Shown: positions 43,774 to 51,962 of the stretch, one piece after another
Position numbering within the stretch: the first letter of the stretch is position 1
How the letters are laid out: every line of letters starts with the position of its first letter
The notes under the pieces: generated by a model
What the model was told of the DNA's origin: nothing
The model's input: the letters and a program-made list of their open reading frames with translations, nothing else
Databases searched by the model: none
Translations under genes and position numbers: made by a program
From: Phenylobacterium sp.
GTDB lineage: Bacteria > Pseudomonadota > Alphaproteobacteria > Caulobacterales > Caulobacteraceae
NCBI RefSeq assembly: GCF_004799515.1
Contig: NZ_SSMX01000055.1
Span: 1-64,000, forward strand
DNA: 64,000 bases
Direction of reading: 5' to 3'

Positions 43774-44997
43774 ATGCTGCCCCAGCGCCTGCGCTTCGGC
43801 GCCTTCATCGCCCCGTTCCATCCGCTCGACGAGAACCCGACGCTGGCCATCCAGCGCGACCTGGAGCTGGTCCAGTGGCTGGACCAGCTGGGCTTCGACG
43901 AGGCCTGGATCGGTGAGCACCATTCCGCCGCCTATGAGCTGATCGCCAGCCCGGAGGTGTTCATCGCCGCCGCCGCCGAGCGGACCAAGCACATCCGCCT
44001 GGGCACCGGCGTCTCTTCCCTGCCCTATCACCACCCCCTGATGCTGGCTGACCGGATCAACCAGCTCGACCACATGACCCGGGGCCGGGTGATGTTCGGC
44101 GCGGGTCCCGGCGCGCTGGTCTCCGACGCCTTCATGATGGGCATCCCGGTCGCCAAGCAGCGCGACCGCATGGACGAGGCCCTGGGCTGCATCGTGCGCC
44201 TGCTACGCGGCGAGGAAGTCACCCACAAGTCCGACTGGTTCGAGCTCGACCGGGCGCGCCTGCAGATGACGCCCTATTCGCGGCCCAGCGTGGAGATCGC
44301 CGTCGCCAGCCAGGTCTCGCCCACCGGGGCGCGAGCGGCGGGCCAGCATGGCCTGGGCCTGCTCTCGCTCGGCGCGACCTCGACCGCGGGGTTCAATGCG
44401 CTGGCCTCCAACTGGGCCATCGCCACCGAGCAGGCCGCCGAGCACGGCCAGGCCATGGACCGCAACGCCTGGCGCCTGGTCGGGCCGATGCACATCGCCG
44501 AGACCCGCGAGCAGGCCATGGAAGACATCCGCTTCGGCCTGGAAAAGTGGATCTACTACTTCCGCGAGATCGCCAATCTGCCGATCGTCCCGGAGGGCGA
44601 CGATCCGATCAAGGCCATGGTCGAGACTGGAATGGCCGTGGTCGGCACGCCGGACGACGCCATCGCGCGCCTGGATCAGCTGGTGGAGCAATCGGGCGGC
44701 TTCGGCGCCTTCCTGCTGATGGCGCACAACTGGGCTGACTGGGACGCGACGCGGAAGTCCTATGAGCTGATGGCCCGCTACGTCTTCCCGAAGTTCCAGA
44801 ACCTCAACGACAACCGGGAAGCCTCGATGGCCTGGGTGAAGGAGAACAAGGAGGAGTTCACCACCCAGGTGCGCGGGGCGGTCGGCGCGCGGATCGTCCA
44901 GCACATGATGGAGAAGGGAACCGAGAACATCCGCCCGGAGATCGTGGCGCTGATCACCGGCGCCGCGGCCGCCGAGCCGCCGAAGTCGGAGGGCTAG
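43774..44997 (+). CDS. Luciferase-like (LLM class) flavin-dependent oxidoreductase
   Basis: 407 residues, TIM-barrel bacterial-luciferase fold. It starts with the usual LRFGAFIAPFHPL strand, then LVQWLDQLGFDEAWIGEHHSAAYE, LGTGVSSLPYHHPLMLADRINQLDHMTRGRVMFGAGPG and VAVASQVSPTGARAAGQHGLGLLSLG-like flavin contacts, and TRKSYELMARYVFP. These enzymes use FMNH2 and O2, or F420, for monooxygenation. The reduced-flavin partner could be any FMN reductase. A GGGAGG site precedes the ATG. The stop shares CTAG with the convergent membrane protein. Confidence 0.88.
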   Translation: MLPQRLRFGAFIAPFHPLDENPTLAIQRDLELVQWLDQLGFDEAWIGEHHSAAYELIASPEVFIAAAAERTKHIRLGTGVSSLPYHHPLMLADRINQLDHMTRGRVMFGAGPGALVSDAFMMGIPVAKQRDRMDEALGCIVRLLRGEEVTHKSDWFELDRARLQMTPYSRPSVEIAVASQVSPTGARAAGQHGLGLLSLGATSTAGFNALASNWAIATEQAAEHGQAMDRNAWRLVGPMHIAETREQAMEDIRFGLEKWIYYFREIANLPIVPEGDDPIKAMVETGMAVVGTPDDAIARLDQLVEQSGGFGAFLLMAHNWADWDATRKSYELMARYVFPKFQNLNDNREASMAWVKENKEEFTTQVRGAVGARIVQHMMEKGTENIRPEIVALITGAAAAEPPKSEG

Positions 44998-45404
44998 GCG
45001 TTCCGCCGCGCGGCCAGGGCGCCGCCGGCCAACGCGCCCGCGAGCGCCAGCGCCATGGAGAGCGCGTACATCGGGTTGAGGATCGCGCCGGTCCCAGCGC
45101 TCGCCGTCCCGCTGACCGCGTCCAGCGCCACATAGGCCAGGCCGAGCGCGATGGCGAAGGCGATCGCCTTGCGCGGCGGCCGCCGCCGGCCGAGGACGTA
45201 GGCCGCCAGCAGCAACACCAGGAACCCGCCCGGCGGCGCCGACCACATGGCGATCCTGGGCGCCATGGCCTGGTAGAAGGCTCCGGGATGGCCGGGCGCG
45301 ATGACCCAGGCGTAGACGCTGATCGCCAGGGTGGTCAGCGCCAGGTTCGCCGCCAGCGCCAGGAGGGCGGCGGCCACCGCCTTCAGGGAGTCGATCGGCC
45401 GCAT
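44994..45404 (-). CDS. Small four-helix membrane protein
   Basis: 136 residues from the ATG at 45404, which has GGAGG upstream. Hydrophobic helices at about 8-30, 45-65, 75-95 and 110-130 (ALLALAANLALTTLAISVYAWVI; PPGGFLVLLLAAYVLG; AIAFAIALGLAYVALDAV; MALALAGALAGGALAA), no recognised domain. It starts 20 bases after the TonB receptor stop on the same strand, so the two are likely co-transcribed; the function may relate to receptor energisation or uptake but there is no direct evidence. Confidence 0.75.
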   Translation of the reverse strand: MRPIDSLKAVAAALLALAANLALTTLAISVYAWVIAPGHPGAFYQAMAPRIAMWSAPPGGFLVLLLAAYVLGRRRPPRKAIAFAIALGLAYVALDAVSGTASAGTGAILNPMYALSMALALAGALAGGALAARRNA

Positions 45405-45423
45405 CGCCTCGCCGCCTCCGCTG

Positions 45424-47439
45424 CTAACGCCGGTAGGAGAAGCCCACCCGGAAGGTGAAGGGCTCCGACAGGCTGGTGACGAAGTTGGCGGTCTTGCCGG
45501 TGGAGATGTTGGCGTTGGCGACGTTGTCGATGGCCACATAGATCTCCTTGGCTGGCCCCAGGCTCCAGGCCCCGCGCAGATCGAGCTCGGCGCCCGGCGG
45601 CAGGCGCCGCGTGTTCTGGTCGTCGTCGAACGACGTCGAGACATAGCGCATGAAGCTGGAGAGGGTCAGCTTGTCGGTCGTCCGCCAGTCGAGGCCCGCG
45701 GTCGCGGTCCAGGCCGGCGTCTGGGCGGGTTTCAGGCCGGTGAGCTGCGGCGCGACCTCCTCGCCATCGACGCGCGCGTGGGTATAGGCGAAGGCCGCCC
45801 GCCAGGAGAGCGAACTGATGATGTCGCCGTTGGCGTCGCCTTCCACGCCATAGGCGTTGATCTGGCCGGCGTTCTCCCGCTGGAACAGCGTGCCCCCGGC
45901 CGAGATGAAGCCAGCGATCGGCAGGGCGGCGATGACGCCGGGCCCTTTGCCGATGGTGACGTTGGTCACCGGGTCCTTGAGCTGGTTGTAGAACAGGGTG
46001 AGCTGCCAGTTGGCGAAGCGGTCGCCGCCCAGGCCGGCCTCGACGCCATAGAGCTTCTCCGGCCGCAGCAGCGGGTTGGCCTCGGTCACGTCGTTGCCCA
46101 CCCGGAACGGACGGTCCAGCTCGTTCAGGGTTGGGGCGCGGAAGCCGGCGTAGGCGGCGGTGCGGACCCACAGGTCCGGATCGATGGCGTAGCGGGCGCC
46201 GATGCGGCCGGTGGGCACCGTCCCGTCCGCTTCGGGCGTGGGGTTGTTCAGGGTGACCGCGCCGGTGGCCAGCACATATTCCCGGCGCTGGGAGTCGGTG
46301 GACTGCCAGTAGTCCTCGCGCACGCCGGCGGTGACCAGCCACGGGCCTTGGGCGTAGGCGCTCTCGATATACGCGCCGCCGACAAAGGTCTGGCCGCCGG
46401 CGATGCGCCCCATGGTGTACTGGTTGCTGACCGCCTTGAAGAGCTCGTGGTCGGTGCCCAGCGCCCAGCGCGCGTCGGCGCCGAACTGCCACGAGACCGG
46501 GCCCCAGTGCTCCTGCAGCTCGGCGTTCAGGCCATAGCCCTCGGCGGGCGTCGAATATTCGTTGTTGGCGGGCGTGGTGCTCGACCGGTCCGGCGCCACG
46601 GACACCGAGGTGTTGGCCAGGTCGCTGGAGCGCGCCCAAGCCTGCAGCCGCCAGCCGCCGATGATCCCGCTGTCCGGATCGGCCAGGGTGAAGGTCTCGG
46701 AGGTCCCCTTGGCGTCCGAACGCGCGCCCTCCAGGCCCGCGCCACGGCGCTCCTCGAAGGTCTCCAGCCGCACCGCCGCCTGCACGCCGTTGAAGTCGTG
46801 CTGCACGCGGATCGAGGCGTTGGCGTCCTCCAGGTCCAGCGGCCGGTCGGCGGGGCCGGGATTGGTCCGCACCGGGATATAGCCGTCGGTGGTCTCCGCC
46901 GAGGCGGTGATCAGCACGCTGGGCGTACCGCCGGACACCGCCGCGCGGTAGCTGTTGCGCTCGCCCACCGAGAGGTCGAGCGCGCCCAGGCCGTCGCGCG
47001 CGCCGCGCTCGGTCAGGGCCACGACACCGGTCAGGGCGCCCGCGCCATAGGGCCCCGCGCCCGCTCCACGGACGATGGTCGCGCCCTCGATGCCTTCCGA
47101 GGGCAGAGCGGTCCAGATCACCCAACCGCCGAACGGGTCGTTCACCGGCGCCCCGTCCAGGGTCACCAGCGCGCGGCTGGCGCCCGATCCTGCGATGCTG
47201 CGCAGCGAGACGCCCTGGGTCGTCGGGTTGGCGGACAGCGAGCTGGTGCGGCGGAACAGCGAGAAGCCCGGGGAGGTCTCGAGCGCCTGGTCGATGCGCG
47301 GTTCTTCCTTCAGGGTCTCCGGCGTGATCTGCACGGCGCTGAACACCGCCTCGCCGCCGAGCGGCGGCAGCCGCGGCGGATAGACCACCACCACCTCGAC
47401 GGAAGGTGCGGGCGGTGGCGGTGGCGCGACATCGGCCAT
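45424..47439 (-). CDS. TonB-dependent outer-membrane receptor
   Basis: 671 residues. Plug domain from about residue 35 with VFSAVQITPETLKEEPRIDQALETSPG, TQGVSLRSIAGSGASRALVTLDGAPVNDPFGG and VRGAGAGPYGAGALTGVVALTER, then a 22-strand barrel ending in aromatic FRVGFSYRR. It imports a siderophore, cobalamin, carbohydrate or other ligand. The substrate is not evident. Oddly, the start MADVAPPPPPAPSVEVVVVYPP has no hydrophobic signal peptide and none is found upstream or in other frames; a mis-set start, an uncommon secretion route or a lost leader is possible. Confidence 0.9.
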   Translation of the reverse strand: MADVAPPPPPAPSVEVVVVYPPRLPPLGGEAVFSAVQITPETLKEEPRIDQALETSPGFSLFRRTSSLSANPTTQGVSLRSIAGSGASRALVTLDGAPVNDPFGGWVIWTALPSEGIEGATIVRGAGAGPYGAGALTGVVALTERGARDGLGALDLSVGERNSYRAAVSGGTPSVLITASAETTDGYIPVRTNPGPADRPLDLEDANASIRVQHDFNGVQAAVRLETFEERRGAGLEGARSDAKGTSETFTLADPDSGIIGGWRLQAWARSSDLANTSVSVAPDRSSTTPANNEYSTPAEGYGLNAELQEHWGPVSWQFGADARWALGTDHELFKAVSNQYTMGRIAGGQTFVGGAYIESAYAQGPWLVTAGVREDYWQSTDSQRREYVLATGAVTLNNPTPEADGTVPTGRIGARYAIDPDLWVRTAAYAGFRAPTLNELDRPFRVGNDVTEANPLLRPEKLYGVEAGLGGDRFANWQLTLFYNQLKDPVTNVTIGKGPGVIAALPIAGFISAGGTLFQRENAGQINAYGVEGDANGDIISSLSWRAAFAYTHARVDGEEVAPQLTGLKPAQTPAWTATAGLDWRTTDKLTLSSFMRYVSTSFDDDQNTRRLPPGAELDLRGAWSLGPAKEIYVAIDNVANANISTGKTANFVTSLSEPFTFRVGFSYRR

Positions 47440-47505
47440 AATCGAAAATTCCCCCCGTCGCGCCCCATACTGGGCTTTCGACGAGGTTAGGGCTAATCAG
47501 CGACG

Positions 47506-48267
47506 ATGCCGAGCGCAACAGCCAAGGTCGCCATCGTCACCGGCGCGGGAAGCGGGATTGGCCGGGCTGTGTCCCTGGCGCTACTGGCCGCCGGCTGGTC
47601 GGTGGCGCTCGCCGGCCGCCGGGCCGAGCGCCTGCAGGAGACCGTCGACCAGGCCGGTGAGGCCGCGGGACGCGCCCTGTCGCACGTCGCCGACGTCGCC
47701 GATCCGGCCGCGGTCGCGGGCCTGTTCGACGCCACGAAGGCCCGCTTCGACCGGCTGGACCTGCTGTTCAACAACGCCGGGACCGGCGCGCCGCCGGTTC
47801 CTCTGGAGGACCTCACCTTCGACCAGTGGAAGCGGGTGGTGGACGCCAACCTCACCGGCGCCTTCCTCTGCACCCAGGCGGCGTTCCGGCTGATGAAGGA
47901 CCAGGACCCGCAGGGCGGGCGGATCATCAACAACGGCTCGACCTCGGCGCATGCGCCCCGGCCGCGCTCGGTCGCCTACACCGCCACCAAGCACGCCGTC
48001 ACCGGCCTGACCCGCTCCACCGCGCTGGACGGGCGCGCCTACAACATCGCCTGCGGCCAGATCGACATCGGCAATGCCGCCACCGAGATGACCCAGCGGA
48101 TGAGCCAGGGCGTCATGCAGGCCAACGGCGCGATCGCCGTCGAGCCCACCATGGACGTCGCCGCCGTGGCCGATGCGGTGCTCTACATGGCCGGCCTGCC
48201 GCTGGAGGCCAACGTCCAGTTCATGACGGTGATGGCGACCAAGATGCCGTTCATCGGCCGGGGCTGA
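47506..48267 (+). CDS. Short-chain dehydrogenase/reductase
   Basis: 253 residues. TGAGSGIGRAVSLAL with LAGRRAER for NADP, VADVADPAAV, FNNAGT, NNGSTSAHAP (Ser), YTATKHAVTGLTRS (Tyr, Lys), and a C-terminal NVQFMTVMATKMPFIGRG tail. This tail resembles a group of SDRs in alphaproteobacterial genomes that lack the usual Rossmann-end. Substrate unknown. Divergent from the TonB receptor across 66 bases. Confidence 0.92.
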   Translation: MPSATAKVAIVTGAGSGIGRAVSLALLAAGWSVALAGRRAERLQETVDQAGEAAGRALSHVADVADPAAVAGLFDATKARFDRLDLLFNNAGTGAPPVPLEDLTFDQWKRVVDANLTGAFLCTQAAFRLMKDQDPQGGRIINNGSTSAHAPRPRSVAYTATKHAVTGLTRSTALDGRAYNIACGQIDIGNAATEMTQRMSQGVMQANGAIAVEPTMDVAAVADAVLYMAGLPLEANVQFMTVMATKMPFIGRG

Positions 48268-48306
48268 CCGCGCCGCGCCGCTCTCCGGGCAGGCCGAGCC
48301 CGCATC

Positions 48307-48380
48307 TTGTGCATTGCAGTATTTCTGATGCCGCGCCGCACAATTTTCGATGGAACGGTACGGAATCGTCGCTATACGTC
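48307..48380 (+). promoter_or_regulatory. Upstream region of small secreted protein with shared 18-base motif
   Basis: TTGTGCATTGCAGTATTT at 48307-48324 repeats the element at 41670-41687 in 15 of 18 positions. GCTATACG at 48371-48378 resembles the -10 element of alphaproteobacterial housekeeping promoters. The 209 bases between the SDR stop (48267) and the next ATG (48477) hold no reading frame with coding character. Confidence 0.35.
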
Positions 48381-48476
48381 TCAATCAGGCGATCAGGCCG
48401 ACGTCAGTATCCGGCCGCCGCCGAAGAGGAACGCCGTGAAAGGGGTTGTCAGCAACCTCAATCCGGAAACCGAAAC

Positions 48477-48749
48477 ATGACCCGTATTATGATCCTCGCG
48501 GCCTCGGCCGCCCTGCTCGCCGGTTCGGCGAGCGCCCAAGTCGCCGGCCAGACCATTCGCGTCTCCACCGAAGGCAAGACGCCGGTGCAGATCCGTGCGG
48601 AGGTCTTCCAGGCCGCCCGCAAGCTCTGCCAGGTGGAAGTGCCAGGCTACGCCTTCCGCGTCGACGAGGCCCGCGCCTGCATCGACCGCACGGCGCGCGT
48701 GACCCTCGAGCAGTCGCACGACCCGGCGGTGCGCGTCGCCTCGCGCTAG
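48477..48749 (+). CDS. Small secreted protein, UrcA-like
   Basis: 90 residues with a clear signal peptide (MTRIMILAASAALLAGSASA). The mature part of 70 residues has two cysteines (51 and 68) placed around AARKLCQVEVPGYAFRVDEARACIDRTARVTLEQ. The pattern Cys, about 17 residues, Cys, then a helix resembles UrcA-family proteins, whose function is not known. The upstream region carries a promoter-like element. Convergent with a crotonase gene. Confidence 0.65.
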   Translation: MTRIMILAASAALLAGSASAQVAGQTIRVSTEGKTPVQIRAEVFQAARKLCQVEVPGYAFRVDEARACIDRTARVTLEQSHDPAVRVASR

Positions 48750-48762
48750 CCGCCTCTGATCT

Positions 48763-49590
48763 CTAGTCGGCGAACTGCGGGCTTCGTTTCTGCAGGTTCG
48801 CCATCACGGCCTCGACCTGGTTGGGCGAGCCGATCAGCGCGCCCTGCTCGCGGCTTTCCTCGCGCAGCACGGTGTGCTGGTCGGCCTCGGCCGCCAGGTT
48901 GAGCAGCCGCTTGCCGGCGCGGATCGCCTGCGGGTTCTTGCCGGCGATCTCGGCCGCCAGCGCCAGGGCCTCGGCGTGGGGATCGGCGCAGACCCGTGTC
49001 GCCAGCCCAATGGCCACCGCCTCCTCGCCGCCGAAGATGCGGCCGGTCCAAGTGAGCTCCCGGGCCACGTCGTCGCGCACCAGGCCGCGCATCAGCACCA
49101 TGCCGGCCATGTCGGGCACCAGGCCCCACTTGATCTCCAGCACCGCCAGCTTCACGTCCGGCGTCACGAACCGCAGGTCGCAGCCCAACGCCAGCTGGAA
49201 GCCGCCGCCGAACGCCACTCCGTGCACCGCCCCGATCACCGGGACCGGGATCTCGCGCCAGACCATGCAGGCGTGTTGGGCGCGGTTCGACCCGCCCTCG
49301 GTGCGCTTGGCGGTCAGCAGGCCCTCGCCGCCACCGCCCTGGCCCCGCGCGCCGGACGCCATCTGCTGGAAGCTGCCCATGTCCAGCCCGGCGCAGAAGG
49401 CGCGGCCCTCGCCGGACAGCACCACCGCACGCACGCCCGCCTCGGTCTTCAGCCGTTCGCCGGTGTCGATCAAGGCGCTGAACATGGCGTCGTCCAGGGC
49501 GTTCATCTTGTCGGCGCGGACCAGGCGGACGTCGGCGACGCCATCCCTGATCTCCACTGTCACCCGCTCGTCGCTCACCCGCTGGTCCAT
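48763..49590 (-). CDS. Enoyl-CoA hydratase/isomerase family protein
   Basis: 275 residues from the ATG at 49590 with GGAGG upstream. Crotonase fold: RADKMNALDDAMF, oxyanion loop GRAFCAGLDMGSF, GAVHGVAFGGGFQLALGCDLRFVTP, and VLEIKWGLVPDMAG with the acidic residue at the hydratase position. It lies 22 bases after the larger GST gene on the same strand and is the last gene of the coupled operon. Specific substrate unknown; activity may be hydratase, isomerase or dehalogenase. Confidence 0.9.
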   Translation of the reverse strand: MDQRVSDERVTVEIRDGVADVRLVRADKMNALDDAMFSALIDTGERLKTEAGVRAVVLSGEGRAFCAGLDMGSFQQMASGARGQGGGGEGLLTAKRTEGGSNRAQHACMVWREIPVPVIGAVHGVAFGGGFQLALGCDLRFVTPDVKLAVLEIKWGLVPDMAGMVLMRGLVRDDVARELTWTGRIFGGEEAVAIGLATRVCADPHAEALALAAEIAGKNPQAIRAGKRLLNLAAEADQHTVLREESREQGALIGSPNQVEAVMANLQKRSPQFAD

Positions 49591-49612
49591 GGAAGCCTCC
49601 TCGAGAGTCCGG

Positions 49613-50521
49613 TCAGGCCGCGGCCAGGCCGTAGCCGGCGCGGGGGAAATGCACGTGCACCAGGTCGAGCTCGCCGGCGTCGCGGGCGATGACGATCCGT
49701 TCGGCGTTGACCGCCACCAGCCGCCCGGCGACCGGATCGCGGCCATAGTCGTCGGCGCGCACCACCACCTCGGCGCCGCAGGCCAGCCGCGAGGGATCGT
49801 GCGCGTCGTTGGGCGGCGGGTTCGCGGGGCTGGCGGCCTGGGCCGCGCGCAGGGCCTCGGCGCCGGTCATCTCTTCGCGCCGGCCATGGCCGAGGGCCTT
49901 CATCCGCTCCCGCCAGCCAAGCGTCTTGGTCAGGCCGTCCAGCAGGACGCGGGCGGCTTCCGGCGCGGCGCGGCCCAGCCACCAGACGTTCATGTAGGCG
50001 GCGATGTCGGCCAGGGACGGCGTCGATCCGCCGAGGAAATCGTTGCTGGCCAGGCCGCGCTCGATCCAGGCCGCATGCGCCCGCCACTGGGCCCGCATCG
50101 GCCCGGCCACCGCCTTCATGGCCGCCAGGTCGAAGGGCCGGCCCGACAGCTTCTCGCGGTCGGCGATGAAGGCGGCCGGCACATCGTCAGCCGTCTCGCC
50201 GAACACCACCGCCACGGTGATCTGGAAGAACAGCCGGTCGGCCCACAGGTTGACCGCCCAGTCGGCGCCGCGCACCACCGGCGGCCGCGGATAGCGCGCC
50301 TCCAGCTCGGCCAGGATCACCTGGGTGTCGCAATAGACGTCGGCGCCGATCTGCATCACCGGGATGCGCCGGTAGCCGCCGGTCAGCGGGATCAGCTCCG
50401 GCTTGGGCATGATCACCGGCTGGATCACCGAGCGCCAGGGCAGCGCCTTGACGCCCAGCATGACCCGCACCTTCTCCGAGAAGGGCGAGGTGTCATAGTG
50501 GTGCAGGATGATATCGCTCAT
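49613..50521 (-). CDS. Glutathione S-transferase-like protein with C-terminal extension
   Basis: 302 residues, about 90 longer than a normal GST. Residues 1-85 are the thioredoxin fold (ILHHYDTSPFSEKVRVMLG, RRIPVMQIGADVYCDT), residues 95-230 the all-helical domain (STPSLADIAAYMNVWW), and residues 235-302 (HDPSRLACGAEVVVRADDYGRDPVAGRLVAVN ... LVHVHFPRAGY) a short beta-rich domain. Such an extra barrel suggests fusion to a nucleic-acid or lipid binding SH3-like fold; that is inference. Its ATG overlaps the stop of the upstream GST gene. It probably conjugates glutathione to a hydrophobic electrophile. Confidence 0.85.
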   Translation of the reverse strand: MSDIILHHYDTSPFSEKVRVMLGVKALPWRSVIQPVIMPKPELIPLTGGYRRIPVMQIGADVYCDTQVILAELEARYPRPPVVRGADWAVNLWADRLFFQITVAVVFGETADDVPAAFIADREKLSGRPFDLAAMKAVAGPMRAQWRAHAAWIERGLASNDFLGGSTPSLADIAAYMNVWWLGRAAPEAARVLLDGLTKTLGWRERMKALGHGRREEMTGAEALRAAQAASPANPPPNDAHDPSRLACGAEVVVRADDYGRDPVAGRLVAVNAERIVIARDAGELDLVHVHFPRAGYGLAAA

Positions 50522-51165
50522 GTGGCCATGGTCTCCGAGCCGGCCGGCGCGTGGCGGACCTGGGCGGCCTTGGCGGCCTGGAACGCCGGACGCGTCTGCA
50601 GCCGCGCCCAATAGGCCGCTGTCTGTGGCTTGAATTCGGCAGAGAGGCTGAGTTGCTCAGCCAGCAGCAGGGCGTAGCCGACCGAGATGTCCGCCGCCGT
50701 GAACCGCCCGGCGCAGAGGAATTCCTCGGTCTCCATCGCCCGGTCCACGGCGCGCAAGCGCGCCAGGAACCACTTGGCGTAGTCGTCGGCCGCCGCCTCC
50801 GCCCGCCCGGGCTCGAAGGTCCGGTAGCGCAACACCAGGGTCTGCGGGAAGGTCAGCGTCGCCTCGCCGAAATGCAGCCAGTTCAGCCAGGCTCCGTACG
50901 CCGCCTCGCCCGGCTCGACGCCGAGCGAATTGGGGCCGTCGCGGGTCGCCAGGTACTGCACGATGGCGGCGGACTCGGTCATGAAGGTCTGGCCGTCCTC
51001 CAGCGCCGGGACGGTGCCCAGCGGGTTGATCGCCATGAATTCCTTGGCACGGTAGCGCGGCGGGAACGGCATCACCACCAGCTCATAGTCCAGTCCCAGC
51101 TCCTCCAGAGCCCAAAGCGGGCGGAACGAGCGGGCATCGACGCAGTGATAGAGACGGATGGTCAT
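50518..51165 (-). CDS. Glutathione S-transferase
   Basis: 215 residues, standard length. N-terminal thioredoxin-like fold (RLYHCVDARSFRPLWALEELGLDYELV, NPLGTVPALEDG with the cis-Pro, MTESAAIVQYLA with Glu-Ser glutathione contact) and C-terminal helical domain (LCAGRFTAADISVGYALLL). Likely adds glutathione to epoxide or halogenated substrates. It overlaps the downstream gene by 4 bases and the upstream crotonase by 1 base, indicating translational coupling within the epoxide hydrolase operon. Confidence 0.93.
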   Translation of the reverse strand: MTIRLYHCVDARSFRPLWALEELGLDYELVVMPFPPRYRAKEFMAINPLGTVPALEDGQTFMTESAAIVQYLATRDGPNSLGVEPGEAAYGAWLNWLHFGEATLTFPQTLVLRYRTFEPGRAEAAADDYAKWFLARLRAVDRAMETEEFLCAGRFTAADISVGYALLLAEQLSLSAEFKPQTAAYWARLQTRPAFQAAKAAQVRHAPAGSETMAT

Positions 51166-51962
51166 CAGCCCTTGCGCTTCGCATAGTTCGGCGGCCGCTT
51201 CTCCAGGAAAGCGCGCACGCCCTCCTGGAAGTCGCCGTCCTGGCTGGCCAGGATCTGGTTGCGGTCCTCCATGGCGATGGCGGCCTCCAGGCCCTGGGCG
51301 TCAATGGCGTGGTTCAGGGCTTCCTTGGTCAGGCGCAGGCCTAGCGGCGTGGCGCGCAGCATGTCGTCGACGAAGCCCTGCGCCTCCGCGGCGAGCCGGT
51401 CCTTCTCGACGATCCGGCTGACCAGGCCAAGCTGGTAGGCCCGCTCGGCGTCGATGAAGCGGCCGGTCAGCATGTGCTCGGCGGCCACCGACGAGCCCAC
51501 CATGCGCGGCAGGAAGTAGCTCACCCCGATGTCGCAGGCCGACAGGCCGATGCGGATGAAGGCCGCGTTCATCCGGGCGCTCGGCGTGGCGATCCGCACG
51601 TCGCTGGCCAACGCGAGCGCGAAGCCGCCGCCGGCCGCCGCCCCGTTCACGCACGCCACGATCGGCTGCGGACAGCGGCGCATGGCGATGACGATCTCGC
51701 TGATCTCCCGCTGGCGCGTGAGCCCGGCCCCCACCGAGCCTGAGGCCTGCGGATCGCCCCGCTCCTTCAGGTCCAGCCCGGCGCAGAAGGCTTCGCCCGC
51801 TCCGCCCAGCACCACCACGCGCACGTCGCGCCGCCAGTAGAGGCCGACAAAGAACTCGCGCAGCTCGGTCACCAGGCTGCGCGACAGCGCGTTCAGCCGC
51901 CCGGGCCGGTTCATCGTCGCCCAGACGACCTCGCCCTCCTGCCGAAGCTCCAGGTCGGCCAT
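51165..51962 (-). CDS. Enoyl-CoA hydratase/isomerase family protein
   Basis: 265 residues. Oxyanion segments EAFCAGLDLKERG and NGAAAGGGFALALASDVRIATPSARMN are intact, but the usual Glu in the GxPE motif is absent: the segment reads AFIRIGLSACDIGVSYFLPR. This variant occurs in a distinct crotonase subgroup whose Asp in CDIG may take over catalysis. It overlaps the epoxide hydrolase gene by one base (TGATG) and the GST by one base. Role within the operon is unknown. Confidence 0.9.
   Translation of the reverse strand: MADLELRQEGEVVWATMNRPGRLNALSRSLVTELREFFVGLYWRRDVRVVVLGGAGEAFCAGLDLKERGDPQASGSVGAGLTRQREISEIVIAMRRCPQPIVACVNGAAAGGGFALALASDVRIATPSARMNAAFIRIGLSACDIGVSYFLPRMVGSSVAAEHMLTGRFIDAERAYQLGLVSRIVEKDRLAAEAQGFVDDMLRATPLGLRLTKEALNHAIDAQGLEAAIAMEDRNQILASQDGDFQEGVRAFLEKRPPNYAKRKG

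Noticed and set aside
45383..47518. A 711-residue frame overlapping the TonB receptor on the same strand
   Set aside because: Out-of-frame reading rich in Arg/Gly/Ala with no motif; a by-product of 70% GC.
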